In this document: positions 33,226-42,161 of the stretch, piece by piece
Layout: each line of letters opens with the position of its first letter
Position numbering within the stretch: the first letter of the stretch is position 1
DNA from: DAIDKA01 sp035943195
GTDB taxonomy: Bacteria; Pseudomonadota; Gammaproteobacteria; Steroidobacterales; Steroidobacteraceae
Direction: 5' to 3'
NCBI GenBank assembly: GCA_035943195.1
Contig: DASZCK010000180.1
Span: forward strand, 1 to 48,440
Length of the DNA: 48,440 nucleotides
Made by a program: the position numbers and the translations under genes
The notes under the pieces: model-generated
What the model was told of the DNA's origin: nothing
The model's input: the letters and a program-made list of their open reading frames with translations, nothing else
Database searches by the model: none

Positions 33226-33746
33226 GATTGCGCTCTCGACCGCTCGCGTCGCGGCCTGGTGCCCGTACCGCGACCAGCGCGTGAGCTGGACGGCGACGGC
33301 GACGCGGAGGTCGCCAATGGCTCAAGCATTGCCAGATTGTTGCGGATCTGATCGAGAGACTTGATCAGCACGCCCACCTGTTTTCTGGGAATGGCGCGGA
33401 ACGCTTCTTCGCGTGTGAGGTCGGCGAGTTTCCAGATTTCATCCACCAGGTGTTTGGCCTTGGCTTTGAGGTGAATGTTCCGGGCACGACGGTCGGCGAC
33501 ATCAATACGACGCTCCAGCCAGCCGTCGGACTGCATGCGGTCCAGAATGCGCACCAGCGTCATGGGCTCCACGTCTGTGAGTTCGGCCAGCCGCGCCTGG
33601 CTAAGCCCTTCGTGCAGCGCCAAATAGACCAAGGCTCTGCACTGCGGGAGGGTCAGGTCAAGGGCGGCGGCCCGCTGCTCGAAGCGACGTACATACAGAC
33701 GACTCACGTCGCGAAGAATAAATCCGAAGCTTCGCAATGAATTCAT
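33222..33746 (-). CDS. MarR-family transcriptional regulator of the efflux operon
   Basis: This 174-residue winged-helix protein has LTLPQCRALVYLALHEGLSQARLAELTDVEPMTLVRILDRMQSDGWLERR, the MarR DNA-binding signature, and DRRARNIHLKAKAK at the wing. A Ser/Arg-rich tail (SASPSPSSSRAGRGTGTRPR) is unusual. MarR proteins repress drug pumps and release on ligand binding. It is the first gene of the marR-emrA-emrB-OMF operon with overlapping junctions, so auto-regulation is likely. ATG 33746 is preferred over a TTG eight codons earlier. Confidence 0.9.
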   Translation of the reverse strand: MNSLRSFGFILRDVSRLYVRRFEQRAAALDLTLPQCRALVYLALHEGLSQARLAELTDVEPMTLVRILDRMQSDGWLERRIDVADRRARNIHLKAKAKHLVDEIWKLADLTREEAFRAIPRKQVGVLIKSLDQIRNNLAMLEPLATSASPSPSSSRAGRGTGTRPRRERSRAQS

Positions 33747-33801
33747 GCACGCACTCTCAGCTAAGACCAACCCGGCCAGGCGCGCATCTTAACACCTGAG
33801 A

Positions 33802-33834
33802 TAATATCAAATGTTATTAATATCACGATTCGTG
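33802..33834. promoter_or_regulatory. Likely operator region upstream of marR
   Basis: TAATATCA occurs at 33802-33809 and again at 33818-33825, 16 bases apart, and CACGATTCGTG (33824-33834) is a perfect palindrome around a central T. The AT-rich stretch 33800-33915 is the only long one near the efflux operon and also holds the palindrome ACTATATAGT. MarR-type operators are AT-rich dyads, so this is a sensible binding region; it is not proved. Confidence 0.45.
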
Positions 33835-33942
33835 CAATCTGGCGGGCGCGGATACCTCTATATTTCGGACGAACTATATAGTCTAATCTATTGATTATAC
33901 TTAATATACCTTCCGTGAGAGATCGCGCGACCGTCTGCCGCC

Positions 33943-33961
33943 CCGCGCGGATTGCGCGCGG
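33943..33961. repeat. GC-rich hairpin between two minus-strand transcripts
   Basis: CCGCGCG and CGCGCGG (33943-33949 and 33955-33961) form a perfect 7-base stem with loop GATTG. It lies downstream of the 34040-35602 gene and upstream of the marR promoter. It may end the upstream transcript, but no T-run follows on the minus strand. Confidence 0.4.
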
Positions 33962-34039
33962 AGCGAGAAAGCCGCAGAGTCAGCCAATCACGAGTTGCTA
34001 TTGGGCCAAGTGATTATGCCGCGGGACAAAGCTAGTACC

Positions 34040-35602
34040 TCATTGCGGAATGGGGTCCACATACTCCTCAGCGGTGACTGTGCCATCCCTGTTCCGGTCG
34101 TATTTTGCGAACATGCCGTCAATCAGCTCCCTGAAGCCCGGCGCGTCAAGGTTGATGTCGTAGTCTGCTCTGCGTAACGATACGCCGGGGGGAAACCGCC
34201 TCAAGGCTGGCCCACCCAACAAGGCCCGTCGGTTCATTTCTATGCGGTAATCCGTATCCAGAAAATAGTCCGGGATCATGGGGCCGGTGACCAACGCATC
34301 CAACGGTGCGTAAAAGATCACCGCATCGCCGTCCACGGCCAGCGGATTCCCCTCTCCCACGTTCGAATCGAACGAGTCCACCGCCCGAGCAATGCGCGGC
34401 TTAGGCGCACTGTCATCTGCGCGGAGGACGAAGGACTTTGCTGTGCCTCGCCCATCCATATTGGCACACTGCCTCACCACCTCGTCCGGGGGGCCATCAC
34501 CGACAGAGGCTGCCATGATCGTTGAGGGCAAGAGTTTGGCCACCTGGTCCAGCAAGGGTGCACACGCAGCCGCCCTCAAGCTGTCTGAATAGGGCAAGAC
34601 GACGAAAAAGGCCTGAGGATGCAGCGCCTCAATTGTTCCGCGCAACATCCGACCGCCCGCGAAGTGAAAACCACCATATACGACCAGCGCTTTCTTGCCC
34701 ACGGAAAGGATGTTCTTTTCGATGACTTGTGCCGCATGGCTGTCACGCAACCCCAGCGCGCGCAGAAAGTCCGCCGAAGTACCTTTCGACCAGTCCATGG
34801 ATGGCTCGCCCGCCCAGACACGAATACGCTTGCCCGACGGCAACGCCTTGTTTACTTCGCGCACCGTGGCAAGGAACTGTGCAAAGCCAAGCCATCCCGC
34901 GTTGGGAATCCATCCGACCGTGTCGGTCCAAATCATCCGTAACTGCGCGTAGGGAACCGCTTCACCTGCCACATAACGGTCGATCACATCCTGGCGTCCG
35001 CCGGCGCCGAACTCCACCACTACATTTCCCACCTCGCGTGCGAAGCGCGGGTCACGGACCATGGCGGCGTAGAAGTCCATACCCAGCGCAAGGCCGTGAA
35101 CATCTCCTAGCCCTACCAGAGGGTGAGTCTTGAACGCCTGAAATATGCCGTCGGCGGCCGGCAAGATGACTCGCGTATTGACTGCAACACGCGCCCCACC
35201 TGCATCGGCTCGGCGAAAGACCAGGGCAGTCGCCGTCTTGCCCTCTGGCGTTAGCTGGATCGTCCACCGGAGCATGCCGTTCGCGTGCTTTGTGTCGAAT
35301 ACGTCTCTGCCCTGTTCATCCACGCCGACAAATGTGATGGCCTCCAAGGCGCCGAGCTGCGCAAACATCTGGCGAAGTCCCGACTCTTGCGCATGCACCC
35401 GTGCAGCCAAGTCATCCGTCAACAGGCCGTAGTCTATTTCCCATCGCAATGCCTGCTCCGTCAGGCGGCGTACGGCCGCTTCGGAGCCCGGATTGGGTTG
35501 GCGGCTCGCATCTGGCGATGCCGGCTGCTGGGCGTGCGTCGCACCAATTCCCAGCATCAGGCCTGTCAGGGTTGAAATAAATATCCGGTGAAGGCTTCCC
35601 AT
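34040..35602 (-). CDS. Exported TIKI/ChaN/EreA-like protein with C-terminal EF-hand
   Basis: This 520-residue protein has a signal peptide (FISTLTGLMLGIGATHAQQ). An N-terminal region with LTPEGKTATALVFRRAD is followed by a central domain LVGLGDVHGLALGMDFYAAM, NVVVEFGAGGRQDVIDRYV and LVVYGGFHFAGGRM. This layout (Gly-Asp-x-His, then Glu and a late His) resembles the EreA/ChaN/TIKI fold. The C-terminus has one EF-hand, DRNRDGTVTAEEY, likely calcium binding. AAGGGA precedes ATG 35602. Substrate unknown. It is a single-gene transcript on the minus strand. Confidence 0.65.
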   Translation of the reverse strand: MGSLHRIFISTLTGLMLGIGATHAQQPASPDASRQPNPGSEAAVRRLTEQALRWEIDYGLLTDDLAARVHAQESGLRQMFAQLGALEAITFVGVDEQGRDVFDTKHANGMLRWTIQLTPEGKTATALVFRRADAGGARVAVNTRVILPAADGIFQAFKTHPLVGLGDVHGLALGMDFYAAMVRDPRFAREVGNVVVEFGAGGRQDVIDRYVAGEAVPYAQLRMIWTDTVGWIPNAGWLGFAQFLATVREVNKALPSGKRIRVWAGEPSMDWSKGTSADFLRALGLRDSHAAQVIEKNILSVGKKALVVYGGFHFAGGRMLRGTIEALHPQAFFVVLPYSDSLRAAACAPLLDQVAKLLPSTIMAASVGDGPPDEVVRQCANMDGRGTAKSFVLRADDSAPKPRIARAVDSFDSNVGEGNPLAVDGDAVIFYAPLDALVTGPMIPDYFLDTDYRIEMNRRALLGGPALRRFPPGVSLRRADYDINLDAPGFRELIDGMFAKYDRNRDGTVTAEEYVDPIPQ

Positions 35603-35800
35603 GGCGTCCCTTGTTATCGGTCAGTAGTCTCAGTGACTCGTGCGCCGATCCTTAACATTGAGAGTAAAGGATATTCGAAGTTCCTCGGATTTGGCATTTG
35701 TCATAAACAAATTGAAGTCTGCTGGCTGGCGTTGCGGCAATTCCTGAGAGTTCGTGCACTTCGATTCTTGAACTGGCTCTCACAGCGCCGGCGCATTTGC

Positions 35801-35875
35801 ATGCCCATGTCACATACGAAGGCGCCTCGGGGCCCTTACGATCCCGCTGCACTGATCGCAGGCTTCGCCCCCTAA
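35801..35875 (+). other. Conserved 24-codon leader frame, left copy
   Basis: This short frame encodes MPMSHT, a variable six-residue block, then YDPAALIAGFAP and stops at TAA. The right repeat (44714-44788) has a frame of exactly equal length with the same ends. Between copies CTG/TTG and ATC/ATT are synonymous and TTC/CTC is conservative, which hints at translation. No ribosome site is visible before the ATG, and the frame may begin further upstream. It is a candidate leader peptide; it could also be chance in a conserved RNA. Confidence 0.3.
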
Positions 35876-35898
35876 GAGCGCCGAAGCCGAGTCAATGC

Positions 35899-35914
35899 CG
35901 AGTGCTCGCACTCG
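35899..35914 (+). promoter_or_regulatory. Leader RNA hairpin, left copy
   Basis: CGAGTG and CACTCG form a 6-base stem around the loop CTCG. The right copy (44812-44827) has the identical stem around a UUCG loop. A second stem, GGCTTCG with CGAAGCC, surrounds the TAAGAG segment just before it in this copy and has one mismatch in the right copy. The conserved hairpin suggests a structured 5' leader. Confidence 0.45.
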
Positions 35915-36002
35915 CACCTGCCGCCACTCCCGCGGTGGGCACGTCCTCTGGGCCCATCCCCCGCCTGGTATCACTCACTGGCTCTGCCTGGAGATGTTTG
36001 CC

Positions 36003-36041
36003 ATGCGCCCTACTCTTTTCCGGATGTCCGATCGTGGCTAA
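36003..36041 (+). pseudogene. Shortened FliF-tail-like ORF (12 codons)
   Basis: ATG at 36003 reads MRPTLFR joined directly to MSDRG and TAA. In the right repeat the same start and end flank 59 extra codons. The loss is in frame, so the GGAG site, the start and the stop that overlaps the next start by eight bases are all kept. It is either a remnant or a leader peptide that now only couples translation to the fliG fragment. Confidence 0.5.
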
Positions 36042-36252
36042 AGCCACCGCGCGCCATCCCAATGTGCACGATGCGGCAGTCCTGCTCCTGTCCTTAGGTG
36101 AACAGGCCGCCGCAGACGTGTTGAAGCACCTTGGTCCGAAGGATGTCCACCGCGTTGGCGCCGCCATGTCCGCCGTCGGTCAGGTCACGGTCACACAGGT
36201 GGCTGAGACGCTCTCGACGTTCCTGAGTGAAGTACAGGTTCATGAACATTAA
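36034..36252 (+). pseudogene. FliG N-terminal fragment, possibly a functional mini-protein
   Basis: Seventy-two codons start at GTG 36034 and read HPNVHDAAVLLLSLGEQAAA, closely matching residues of full FliG at 45127 as far as the VQ of SEVQ, then HEH and stop. Only the first part of the FliG N-domain (FliF-binding side) is present. Over about 60 aligned codons, 33 differ, of which about 24 are synonymous; the nine replacements are partly conservative. That pattern indicates selection on the protein. Its last 11 bases contain the start of the chemoreceptor gene, so it is coupled to the che operon. It could instead be a remnant of a lost second fliG. Confidence 0.6.
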
Positions 36253-37279
36253 GCACCCGAAGCGGCCTGGTCGGGTGATCCCTACCGGTTCCGGACGCGT
36301 CAACGCCGAATCCGAGAAGGTGACACCTGATGCCGCATCGGTGAGTCCGATGCCGCCGGGGCCGGATCCGAACGCCCGAATTGCCACCCTGCTCGAGGCC
36401 TTGCCCATTTGGGCCAGGCAAATCGAAACCTCGCGCACGCAGACTGAAGATGCCGTCGTGTCGCTCAGTGCGCGCTTTTCCGGCATTGCCCAGCGGCTGG
36501 ACGCAGCGCTCGGCCGCGAGGAAAGTGTCGGTCGCCAGGACGTCTCCGCCCAAATGCGCGACAGCGAGCGCGATCTGAAGCTGGTGATGGATGCATTGCG
36601 CGCGATCCAACAGAGCCGCGATGCCTTGGCCGAAGAGATTCGTGGGCTTGCCGCCTATACCGAGGACGTCCAAGCCATGGCGAGCGAGGTGCAATCAATC
36701 GCCTTCCAGACCAATGTGCTCGCCTTGAATGCGGCCATCGAGGCGGCACACGCTGGCGAGCGCGGCAAGGGATTCGCAGTGGTCGCCCACGAGGTACGTG
36801 CCCTTTCGAACGCGGCACGTGATACCGGCAAGCGCATCACGCAAAGAGTCACGCTGATCAGTGAAGCCTTGGGCAAAATCGGTGAAGCCAATGAGATCGT
36901 CACCCAGCGGGACCAACTCGAAGTGAAGAACTCCGAGGCGAACATTGGCGCCGTGCTCGATCGATTCATGCAGAGCAGTTCGCAATTCGCCGAAACCGCG
37001 CAGCGCTCGATGGAACAAAGTCGCGCCATCAAGTCCGAGGTCGAGGAGTCCCTGGTCCAGCTGCAGTTCCAGGACCGGGTCAGCCAGATCTTGTCCCAGG
37101 TGGTGTCCAGCATCGGAGACGTTGCTGAGTGGGCTGGAAGTGACACGGCGCCGCCGCAGGCCGACAAGCGCGAGCAGCTCGCCCACATGATGGGTTCGTA
37201 CGCGACCGAGGAACAGCGCCGCAATCATCAGGGCCTGGCCGTCGACACCGTCGCGCCAAAAGCCGTCACGTTTTTTTAG
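36242..37279 (+). CDS. Soluble methyl-accepting chemotaxis protein
   Basis: This 345-residue chemoreceptor-like protein has no membrane helix and no sensor domain of known type. The kinase-control tip is visible (QTNVLALNAAIEAAHAGE near 155-175, then GKGFAVVAHEVRALSNAA), followed by a helix with LVQLQFQDRVSQILSQVV. It would join a cytoplasmic or cytosol-facing receptor array with CheA and CheW. ATG 36242 lies inside the end of the FliG fragment; a GTG five codons earlier is the alternative. It is the first full gene of the che operon. Confidence 0.85.
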   Translation: MNIKHPKRPGRVIPTGSGRVNAESEKVTPDAASVSPMPPGPDPNARIATLLEALPIWARQIETSRTQTEDAVVSLSARFSGIAQRLDAALGREESVGRQDVSAQMRDSERDLKLVMDALRAIQQSRDALAEEIRGLAAYTEDVQAMASEVQSIAFQTNVLALNAAIEAAHAGERGKGFAVVAHEVRALSNAARDTGKRITQRVTLISEALGKIGEANEIVTQRDQLEVKNSEANIGAVLDRFMQSSSQFAETAQRSMEQSRAIKSEVEESLVQLQFQDRVSQILSQVVSSIGDVAEWAGSDTAPPQADKREQLAHMMGSYATEEQRRNHQGLAVDTVAPKAVTFF

Positions 37280-37296
37280 TCAAAGAATCGCCAATC

Positions 37297-37665
37297 ATGG
37301 GAAAGCGAATATTGATTGTGGATGACTCCTCCTCCATGCGTACCGTGGCAGGCATTGCGCTGCGTGGTGCCGGCTATGAGGTCCTGGAGGCCGGAAATGG
37401 TCAGGAGGGGCTCGCCAAGCTCGACGGCGAGCGTTTTCACCTCATCATCAGCGACGTGAACATGCCGGTCATGGATGGCATCGAATTCTTGAAGGAAGTA
37501 AAGCGCCATCCCCAGTATCGCTTCACGCCCGTGATCATGTTGACCACCGAGGCGGGCGAAGACAAGAAGGCGGCCGGACGCGCGGCGGGCGCCAAGGCCT
37601 GGATTACCAAGCCCTTCCAGCCCAGCGTCATGCTCGACGCGGTCTCGAAGCTGGTGATGGCTTGA
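37297..37665 (+). CDS. cheY: CheY-like response regulator
   Basis: This 122-residue single receiver domain has ILIVDDSSSMR (acidic pocket), phosphoacceptor Asp in LIISDVNMPVMDG, Thr in VIMLTTEA and Lys in WITKPFQP. It has no output domain. It starts 17 bases after the receptor gene and is followed by a STAS protein and CheA, whose phosphate it probably receives. A second CheY is encoded at 47217; which one binds the motor cannot be told here. Confidence 0.93.
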   Translation: MGKRILIVDDSSSMRTVAGIALRGAGYEVLEAGNGQEGLAKLDGERFHLIISDVNMPVMDGIEFLKEVKRHPQYRFTPVIMLTTEAGEDKKAAGRAAGAKAWITKPFQPSVMLDAVSKLVMA

Positions 37666-37687
37666 CATCTGGGCGGAAATAACTGCA

Positions 37688-38005
37688 ATGACTACAAGAA
37701 TTGACTCCGACGCCGACGGTATTCGTGTAACCGGGGAAATGACCGTATACACGGCAAGCCAGGTCAAACAGCCCCTAATAGATGCCGTGTGCGACAGCCC
37801 GGCAAATGTTCAAATGGATCTGTCGGGTGTGTCTGATTTAGATACGGCAGGCGTGCAGCTGCTGCTCCTCGCGCATCGCGAAGCGCTGGCAAGCGGCCGG
37901 CAGCTCCGGCTCGTGGCCGAGAGCAACATCGTCCGCGACGTCCTCACCCTGTTCGGTGCCCTTGGGATGCTGAAGGACGCCCGGGCCACGGAGGGCCGTC
38001 CATGA
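37688..38005 (+). CDS. STAS-domain protein
   Basis: This 105-residue protein has the STAS core VQMDLSGVSDLDTAGVQLLLL near 40-60, with Thr at the position where anti-sigma antagonists carry the phosphorylated Ser. STAS proteins of this kind occur before cheA in several chemotaxis operons; their role there is unclear. Its stop overlaps the cheA start by four bases. A second STAS gene begins at 48276. Confidence 0.87.
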   Translation: MTTRIDSDADGIRVTGEMTVYTASQVKQPLIDAVCDSPANVQMDLSGVSDLDTAGVQLLLLAHREALASGRQLRLVAESNIVRDVLTLFGALGMLKDARATEGRP

Positions 38006-40167
38006 ACATGGATGAGGTGCTGCCGACGTTTATCGCCGAAAGCGAGGAAATACTCCGCGACCTGGAATCGGGTCTGCTGGCCTGCTCGCAGGGCCATACC
38101 GACGCGGAGACGATCAACCTGCTGTTCCGGGCCGTGCACACGCTAAAGGGGTCCGCCGGACTCTTCGGGTTAGACGGCATTGTGGCCTTCGTTCATGGCG
38201 CGGAAACAACCCTGGATCAGGTGCGACAGGGTCATATTCCAATGGATCCACTGCTGGTGAGCATTCTGCTTCGCTGCAAGGATCATATTGAGTTTCTGCT
38301 CGAATCCATCAGCGCCGGGGTCGGTAGCCCCGCGTATGACTCGAGCCATAGCGGCGGGGCAGAGTTGTCGGCGGCGCTTCGCGAGCTCGCCGGTGACTCC
38401 TCCGGGATGAAACACGCGGCCGCCGCTGACCCCGTGGCCCCGGCCCCGCTGGTTGGCGCGATCCAGCACAATCCGCATTGCACGCAAGCCGATCATTGGC
38501 ACATCAGTGTCCGCTTTGGTGCCGACGTACTGACGGCCGGGATGGACCCGATTTCCTTCCTGCGCTACCTCGGCAGCTTTGGTGAGCTAAAGGGAGTGAC
38601 CCTGATCACTGCAGCGCTACCCGCTGCCGGCTCGATGGATCCGGAACGCTGTTACCTCGGCTTTGAAATGGGCTATCGCACCGCGGCGGCGCGCGAGAAG
38701 ATCGAATCTGCCTTCGAGTTCGTCAAGGAGGACTGCACGCTCAAGCTGCTGCCACCAGGAGCTTCGCACAGCGACTACCTCAAACTCCTGCAGGAGGCGG
38801 GCGTCGAGGTCGACCGCATACGTGACATTCTCACGATGTGCACCGGCCTTTCAGCTCCGGATCTTGACCATCTTCTGCAACCACCGGTGTCCGTCGCAGG
38901 ACAGCTGCCCACCGCGGCACCAATGAGCGCCGGCCCGGGCCGAACGCCCGACAGTCATGCGCAAGCCAGGCCCGCCACCTCTGCCGTGGAGAATCGCACG
39001 GTGCGGGTGGCCGCCCAGAAACTGGACAGCCTGATCACCCACATTGGCGAGCTGATCACCGCGGCTGCCAGCGCCAATCTCACGGCCCGGCGCTCGGGCA
39101 ACGCAGAGCTTCAGGAGTCCACTTCGAGGGTCAGTGCGCTTATCGAGCAGGTGCGCGAGGGTGCGTTGCAGCTGCGGATGGTGAAGATCGGCGGAACCTT
39201 CAGTCGCTTTCAGCGGGTGGTACACGATGTCTCGGCCGAACTTGGCAAACAGATACAGCTCGTGGTTAGCGGCGAGGACGCCGAACTGGACAAAACCGTA
39301 GTCGAGCAGATCGCCGATCCACTCACCCACCTCGTTCGTAACGCAATCGATCATGGTATTGAATCGGCGGAATTGCGCGCCGCGCATGGCAAGCCGCTCG
39401 GCGGCACCATAAAACTCAACGCGTTCCACGATTCGGGGAGCATCGTCATCGAGGTCAGCGATGATGGCGGTGGCCTCAAGCGTGACCGTATTCTAGCCAA
39501 GGCCCAGGAGCGTGGACTCATAGAATCCGGGCGCGTAATGACCGATAGTGAAATCTTCGGCCTTATCTTCGAGCCCGGATTCTCCACTGCGGAGGCTGTG
39601 ACCAATCTCTCGGGACGGGGGGTTGGCATGGATGTTGTAAAACGCAACATCACGGCGCTGCGCGGTACGGTGAACATCCGCAGCAGCGAGGGGGTCGGGA
39701 CGACCATTGCGGTGCGACTACCCCTCACTCTGGCGATCATCAACGGCTTTCAGGTGGCTGTTGGCAATTCGATCTTCGTGCTCCCGCTCGAAAGCGTCGA
39801 AGAATGCATCGAATTCTCAACGGTCAATGGGCATCAGTTCACCAGCCTGCGCGGTGGCGTGCTCCCATATATCCATCTGCGCGACATGTTTGTGACCTCG
39901 GCAACAACCACCCGTCGCCAGAGCATTGTCGTCGTCAACCACGCCGGGCAGCGTGCCGGTCTAGTCGTCGACGGATTGCTCGGTGAATTCCAGACGGTGA
40001 TCAAACCGCTGGGCAAGATGTTCCGCCAAGTCGAGTGCGTCAGCGGGTCCAGCATTTTGGGGACCGGTGAAGTCGCCCTGATTCTCGATGTACCCGCCCT
40101 TGTTCAACTAGCCATCGCCCACTGCGCGGCTGCATATGTGCAGACCCCGCAGACGGCCGTGGCATAA
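38002..40167 (+). CDS. cheA: Chemotaxis histidine kinase CheA
   Basis: This 721-residue protein has an N-terminal HPt domain with phosphoacceptor His46 in HTLKGSAGLFG. A middle domain follows (about 165-260, YLGSFGELKGVTLITAALPA), then a dimerisation helix, and the HATPase with HLVRNAIDHGIE, VSDDGGGL and GRGVGMDVVKRNI. A C-terminal CheW-like regulatory domain is also present (FQVAVGNSIFVLPLESVEECIE). It phosphorylates CheY and CheB under receptor control. ATG overlaps the STAS gene. Confidence 0.95.
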   Translation: MNMDEVLPTFIAESEEILRDLESGLLACSQGHTDAETINLLFRAVHTLKGSAGLFGLDGIVAFVHGAETTLDQVRQGHIPMDPLLVSILLRCKDHIEFLLESISAGVGSPAYDSSHSGGAELSAALRELAGDSSGMKHAAAADPVAPAPLVGAIQHNPHCTQADHWHISVRFGADVLTAGMDPISFLRYLGSFGELKGVTLITAALPAAGSMDPERCYLGFEMGYRTAAAREKIESAFEFVKEDCTLKLLPPGASHSDYLKLLQEAGVEVDRIRDILTMCTGLSAPDLDHLLQPPVSVAGQLPTAAPMSAGPGRTPDSHAQARPATSAVENRTVRVAAQKLDSLITHIGELITAAASANLTARRSGNAELQESTSRVSALIEQVREGALQLRMVKIGGTFSRFQRVVHDVSAELGKQIQLVVSGEDAELDKTVVEQIADPLTHLVRNAIDHGIESAELRAAHGKPLGGTIKLNAFHDSGSIVIEVSDDGGGLKRDRILAKAQERGLIESGRVMTDSEIFGLIFEPGFSTAEAVTNLSGRGVGMDVVKRNITALRGTVNIRSSEGVGTTIAVRLPLTLAIINGFQVAVGNSIFVLPLESVEECIEFSTVNGHQFTSLRGGVLPYIHLRDMFVTSATTTRRQSIVVVNHAGQRAGLVVDGLLGEFQTVIKPLGKMFRQVECVSGSSILGTGEVALILDVPALVQLAIAHCAAAYVQTPQTAVA

Positions 40168-40196
40168 ACCCAATTATCCTTCTGGAGTGTCCTGCA

Positions 40197-42143
40197 ATGT
40201 TCAGCAATATGAAAGTAGCCACCCGCCTTTCGGTGGCCTTTACCATCGTTCTGTTACTGCTGCTGGCAGTGGTTGGACTGGGCGTCAGCCGTCTGGCCCT
40301 CATCAACGAGGGACTGCGGGCGGTTACTGAGGAAAACAACGTGGAGATGGCTCATGCCATGGGTATGCGCGGCGCCGCGTTCGAAACCTCAATCTCCATC
40401 CGCAACCTGGTGCTGCTAACTGATCCTGCGAAGCTGAAACAGGAACAAGATTCGCTGAATGAGGCCTACCAGCAGTTCGAAAGCGACTCGGACGCCCTCA
40501 ACCAGATGTTCACAAAAATTCCCGATACCACCCAGACCGAGCGGGATCTGATCACCCAGATCCGATCGCAGTGGGTTACCGTCCGGAAGAACCTGGAAAC
40601 TACCGCCACCATGGCCGTCGGCGGCAAGCCGAAGGATGCCTACAAGTTCTATATGGAGAATGCTTCCTTGGCCGGCAAGGTCCTGCGCACCAACGTACAG
40701 AAGCTGGCCGACTTCGAACAGAAGCTGAGCGCCGACGAAGTCGCCAAGGACCGCACGACCTACCAGAACGCCCGCTTGTCCATGGTCGCACTCGGCGTGA
40801 TGGCCACACTAATGGCGATACTCTCGGCGATTCTGGTAACCCGCAGCATCCTCAAGCAGCTGGGTGGCGAGCCCGCCTACGCCGCAGAGCTGGTGCATTC
40901 AGTTGCCAGTGGCAATTTGGATGTAACCGTACAGACCCGCAGCGGTGACTCCAGCAGCATGCTGTTTGCCGTGAGCAGTATGGTGAACCGCCTGAAACAG
41001 GTGATCTCCGGCCAGGCGGAACTGGTCGCGGCCGCCAACCGCGGTGACTTCACCGTGCGGGTGGATCTGAACGGCCTGGAGGGATTCCAAAAGGAGATGG
41101 GCGCCGGCCTGAATCAGCTGGTGACGACGACCGGCTCCAGCATCGATGATGTCGCACGCATGATGCGGGCGCTTTCCGAGGGTGACCTCACCCAGACCAT
41201 CGACAAGGACTACGAGGGCTCCTTCGGGCAGATGAAGGAGTACGCGAACGACACGGTATTGAAGCTTTCGATGATCATCACCACGGTCTCTGGGGCTGCC
41301 AATGCCCTGGCGAGCGCCTCCGAACAGGTAAGCACGACGGCTCAGTCACTGTCACAAGCAGCTAGCGAGCAGGCGTCGGGGGTCGAGGAAACAAGCGCCT
41401 CGATGGAGCAGATCACGGCCTCCATCGCTCAAAACACGGACAACGCGAAGGTCACCGACAGCATGGCGTCGAAGGCCGCCGGCGAGGCCGCCGAGGGCGG
41501 CGCGGCCGTCAAGGATACCGTCGGTGCGATGAAGCAGATCGCTCAGAAGATCGGCATCATCGACGACATCGCGTATCAGACCAATCTTCTGGCCTTGAAT
41601 GCCGCGATCGAAGCCGCACGGGCCGGAGAGCATGGTAAGGGCTTTGCCGTGGTGGCCGCCGAGGTGCGCAAGCTGGCCGAGCGTAGCCAGGTTGCCGCGC
41701 AGGAGATCAGTACCGTTGCGACCAGCAGCGTGGAGGCAGCCGAGCGTGCGGGTAGCCTGCTGGACCAGATCGTGCCGAGCATCAAGAAGACATCGGACCT
41801 GGTGCAGGAAATTTCTGCAGCTTCACAGGAGCAATCCATTGGCGTCGGTCAGATCAATGCCGCGGTGACGCAGCTGAGCCAGACAACGCAGCAGAATGCG
41901 GCTTCTTCGGAGGAACTGGCGGCGACGGCAGAGGAAATGAGCGGCCAGGCGGAGCAGCTGCAGCAGACTATGTCGTTCTTCAAAACCGGATCGGCCGCCA
42001 AGTCCGAGAAGGCACCCGCGTCCGCGCGCCGATCAGGTACTGCCGCCAAGGCTGGAACCAAGACCCCAGCTCGGGCTGTGGCGGGCAATCTGGCACTGCA
42101 AGCGGCGGAACCGGACGAGTCTCAGTTCGCGAAGTTCGAGTAG
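40197..42143 (+). CDS. Transmembrane methyl-accepting chemotaxis protein
   Basis: This 648-residue receptor has a first helix (VALFTIV-like LLLLLAVVGLG near 14-30), a 4-helix-bundle periplasmic domain, a second helix near 195-217 (MVALGVMATLMAILSAILV), a HAMP domain and a long signalling domain. The tip reads IIDDIAYQTNLLALNAAIEA, then GKGFAVVAAEVRKLAERS. No C-terminal CheR-docking pentapeptide is seen. It likely senses small periplasmic ligands. It lies between cheA and cheW and is transcribed with them. Confidence 0.94.
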   Translation: MFSNMKVATRLSVAFTIVLLLLLAVVGLGVSRLALINEGLRAVTEENNVEMAHAMGMRGAAFETSISIRNLVLLTDPAKLKQEQDSLNEAYQQFESDSDALNQMFTKIPDTTQTERDLITQIRSQWVTVRKNLETTATMAVGGKPKDAYKFYMENASLAGKVLRTNVQKLADFEQKLSADEVAKDRTTYQNARLSMVALGVMATLMAILSAILVTRSILKQLGGEPAYAAELVHSVASGNLDVTVQTRSGDSSSMLFAVSSMVNRLKQVISGQAELVAAANRGDFTVRVDLNGLEGFQKEMGAGLNQLVTTTGSSIDDVARMMRALSEGDLTQTIDKDYEGSFGQMKEYANDTVLKLSMIITTVSGAANALASASEQVSTTAQSLSQAASEQASGVEETSASMEQITASIAQNTDNAKVTDSMASKAAGEAAEGGAAVKDTVGAMKQIAQKIGIIDDIAYQTNLLALNAAIEAARAGEHGKGFAVVAAEVRKLAERSQVAAQEISTVATSSVEAAERAGSLLDQIVPSIKKTSDLVQEISAASQEQSIGVGQINAAVTQLSQTTQQNAASSEELAATAEEMSGQAEQLQQTMSFFKTGSAAKSEKAPASARRSGTAAKAGTKTPARAVAGNLALQAAEPDESQFAKFE

Positions 42144-42161
42144 CCGCTGAAGGGAAAAGCC

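Larger units (their letters stand above)
35765..36231 (+). repeat. Left copy of the leader-fliG direct repeat
   Basis: This segment matches 44678-45321 in the same orientation. It has the same leader, the same small ORF start, and the first ~60 aligned codons of fliG. It is 177 bases shorter, because the tail ORF has lost 59 codons in frame. The leader part (35765-36002) contains no recognised gene apart from the short frame listed separately; one 69-base block just before the small ORF differs from the right copy at only about three positions. The 431-base gap 35603-36033 is mostly this leader. Repeats flank the che operon. Confidence 0.85.
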
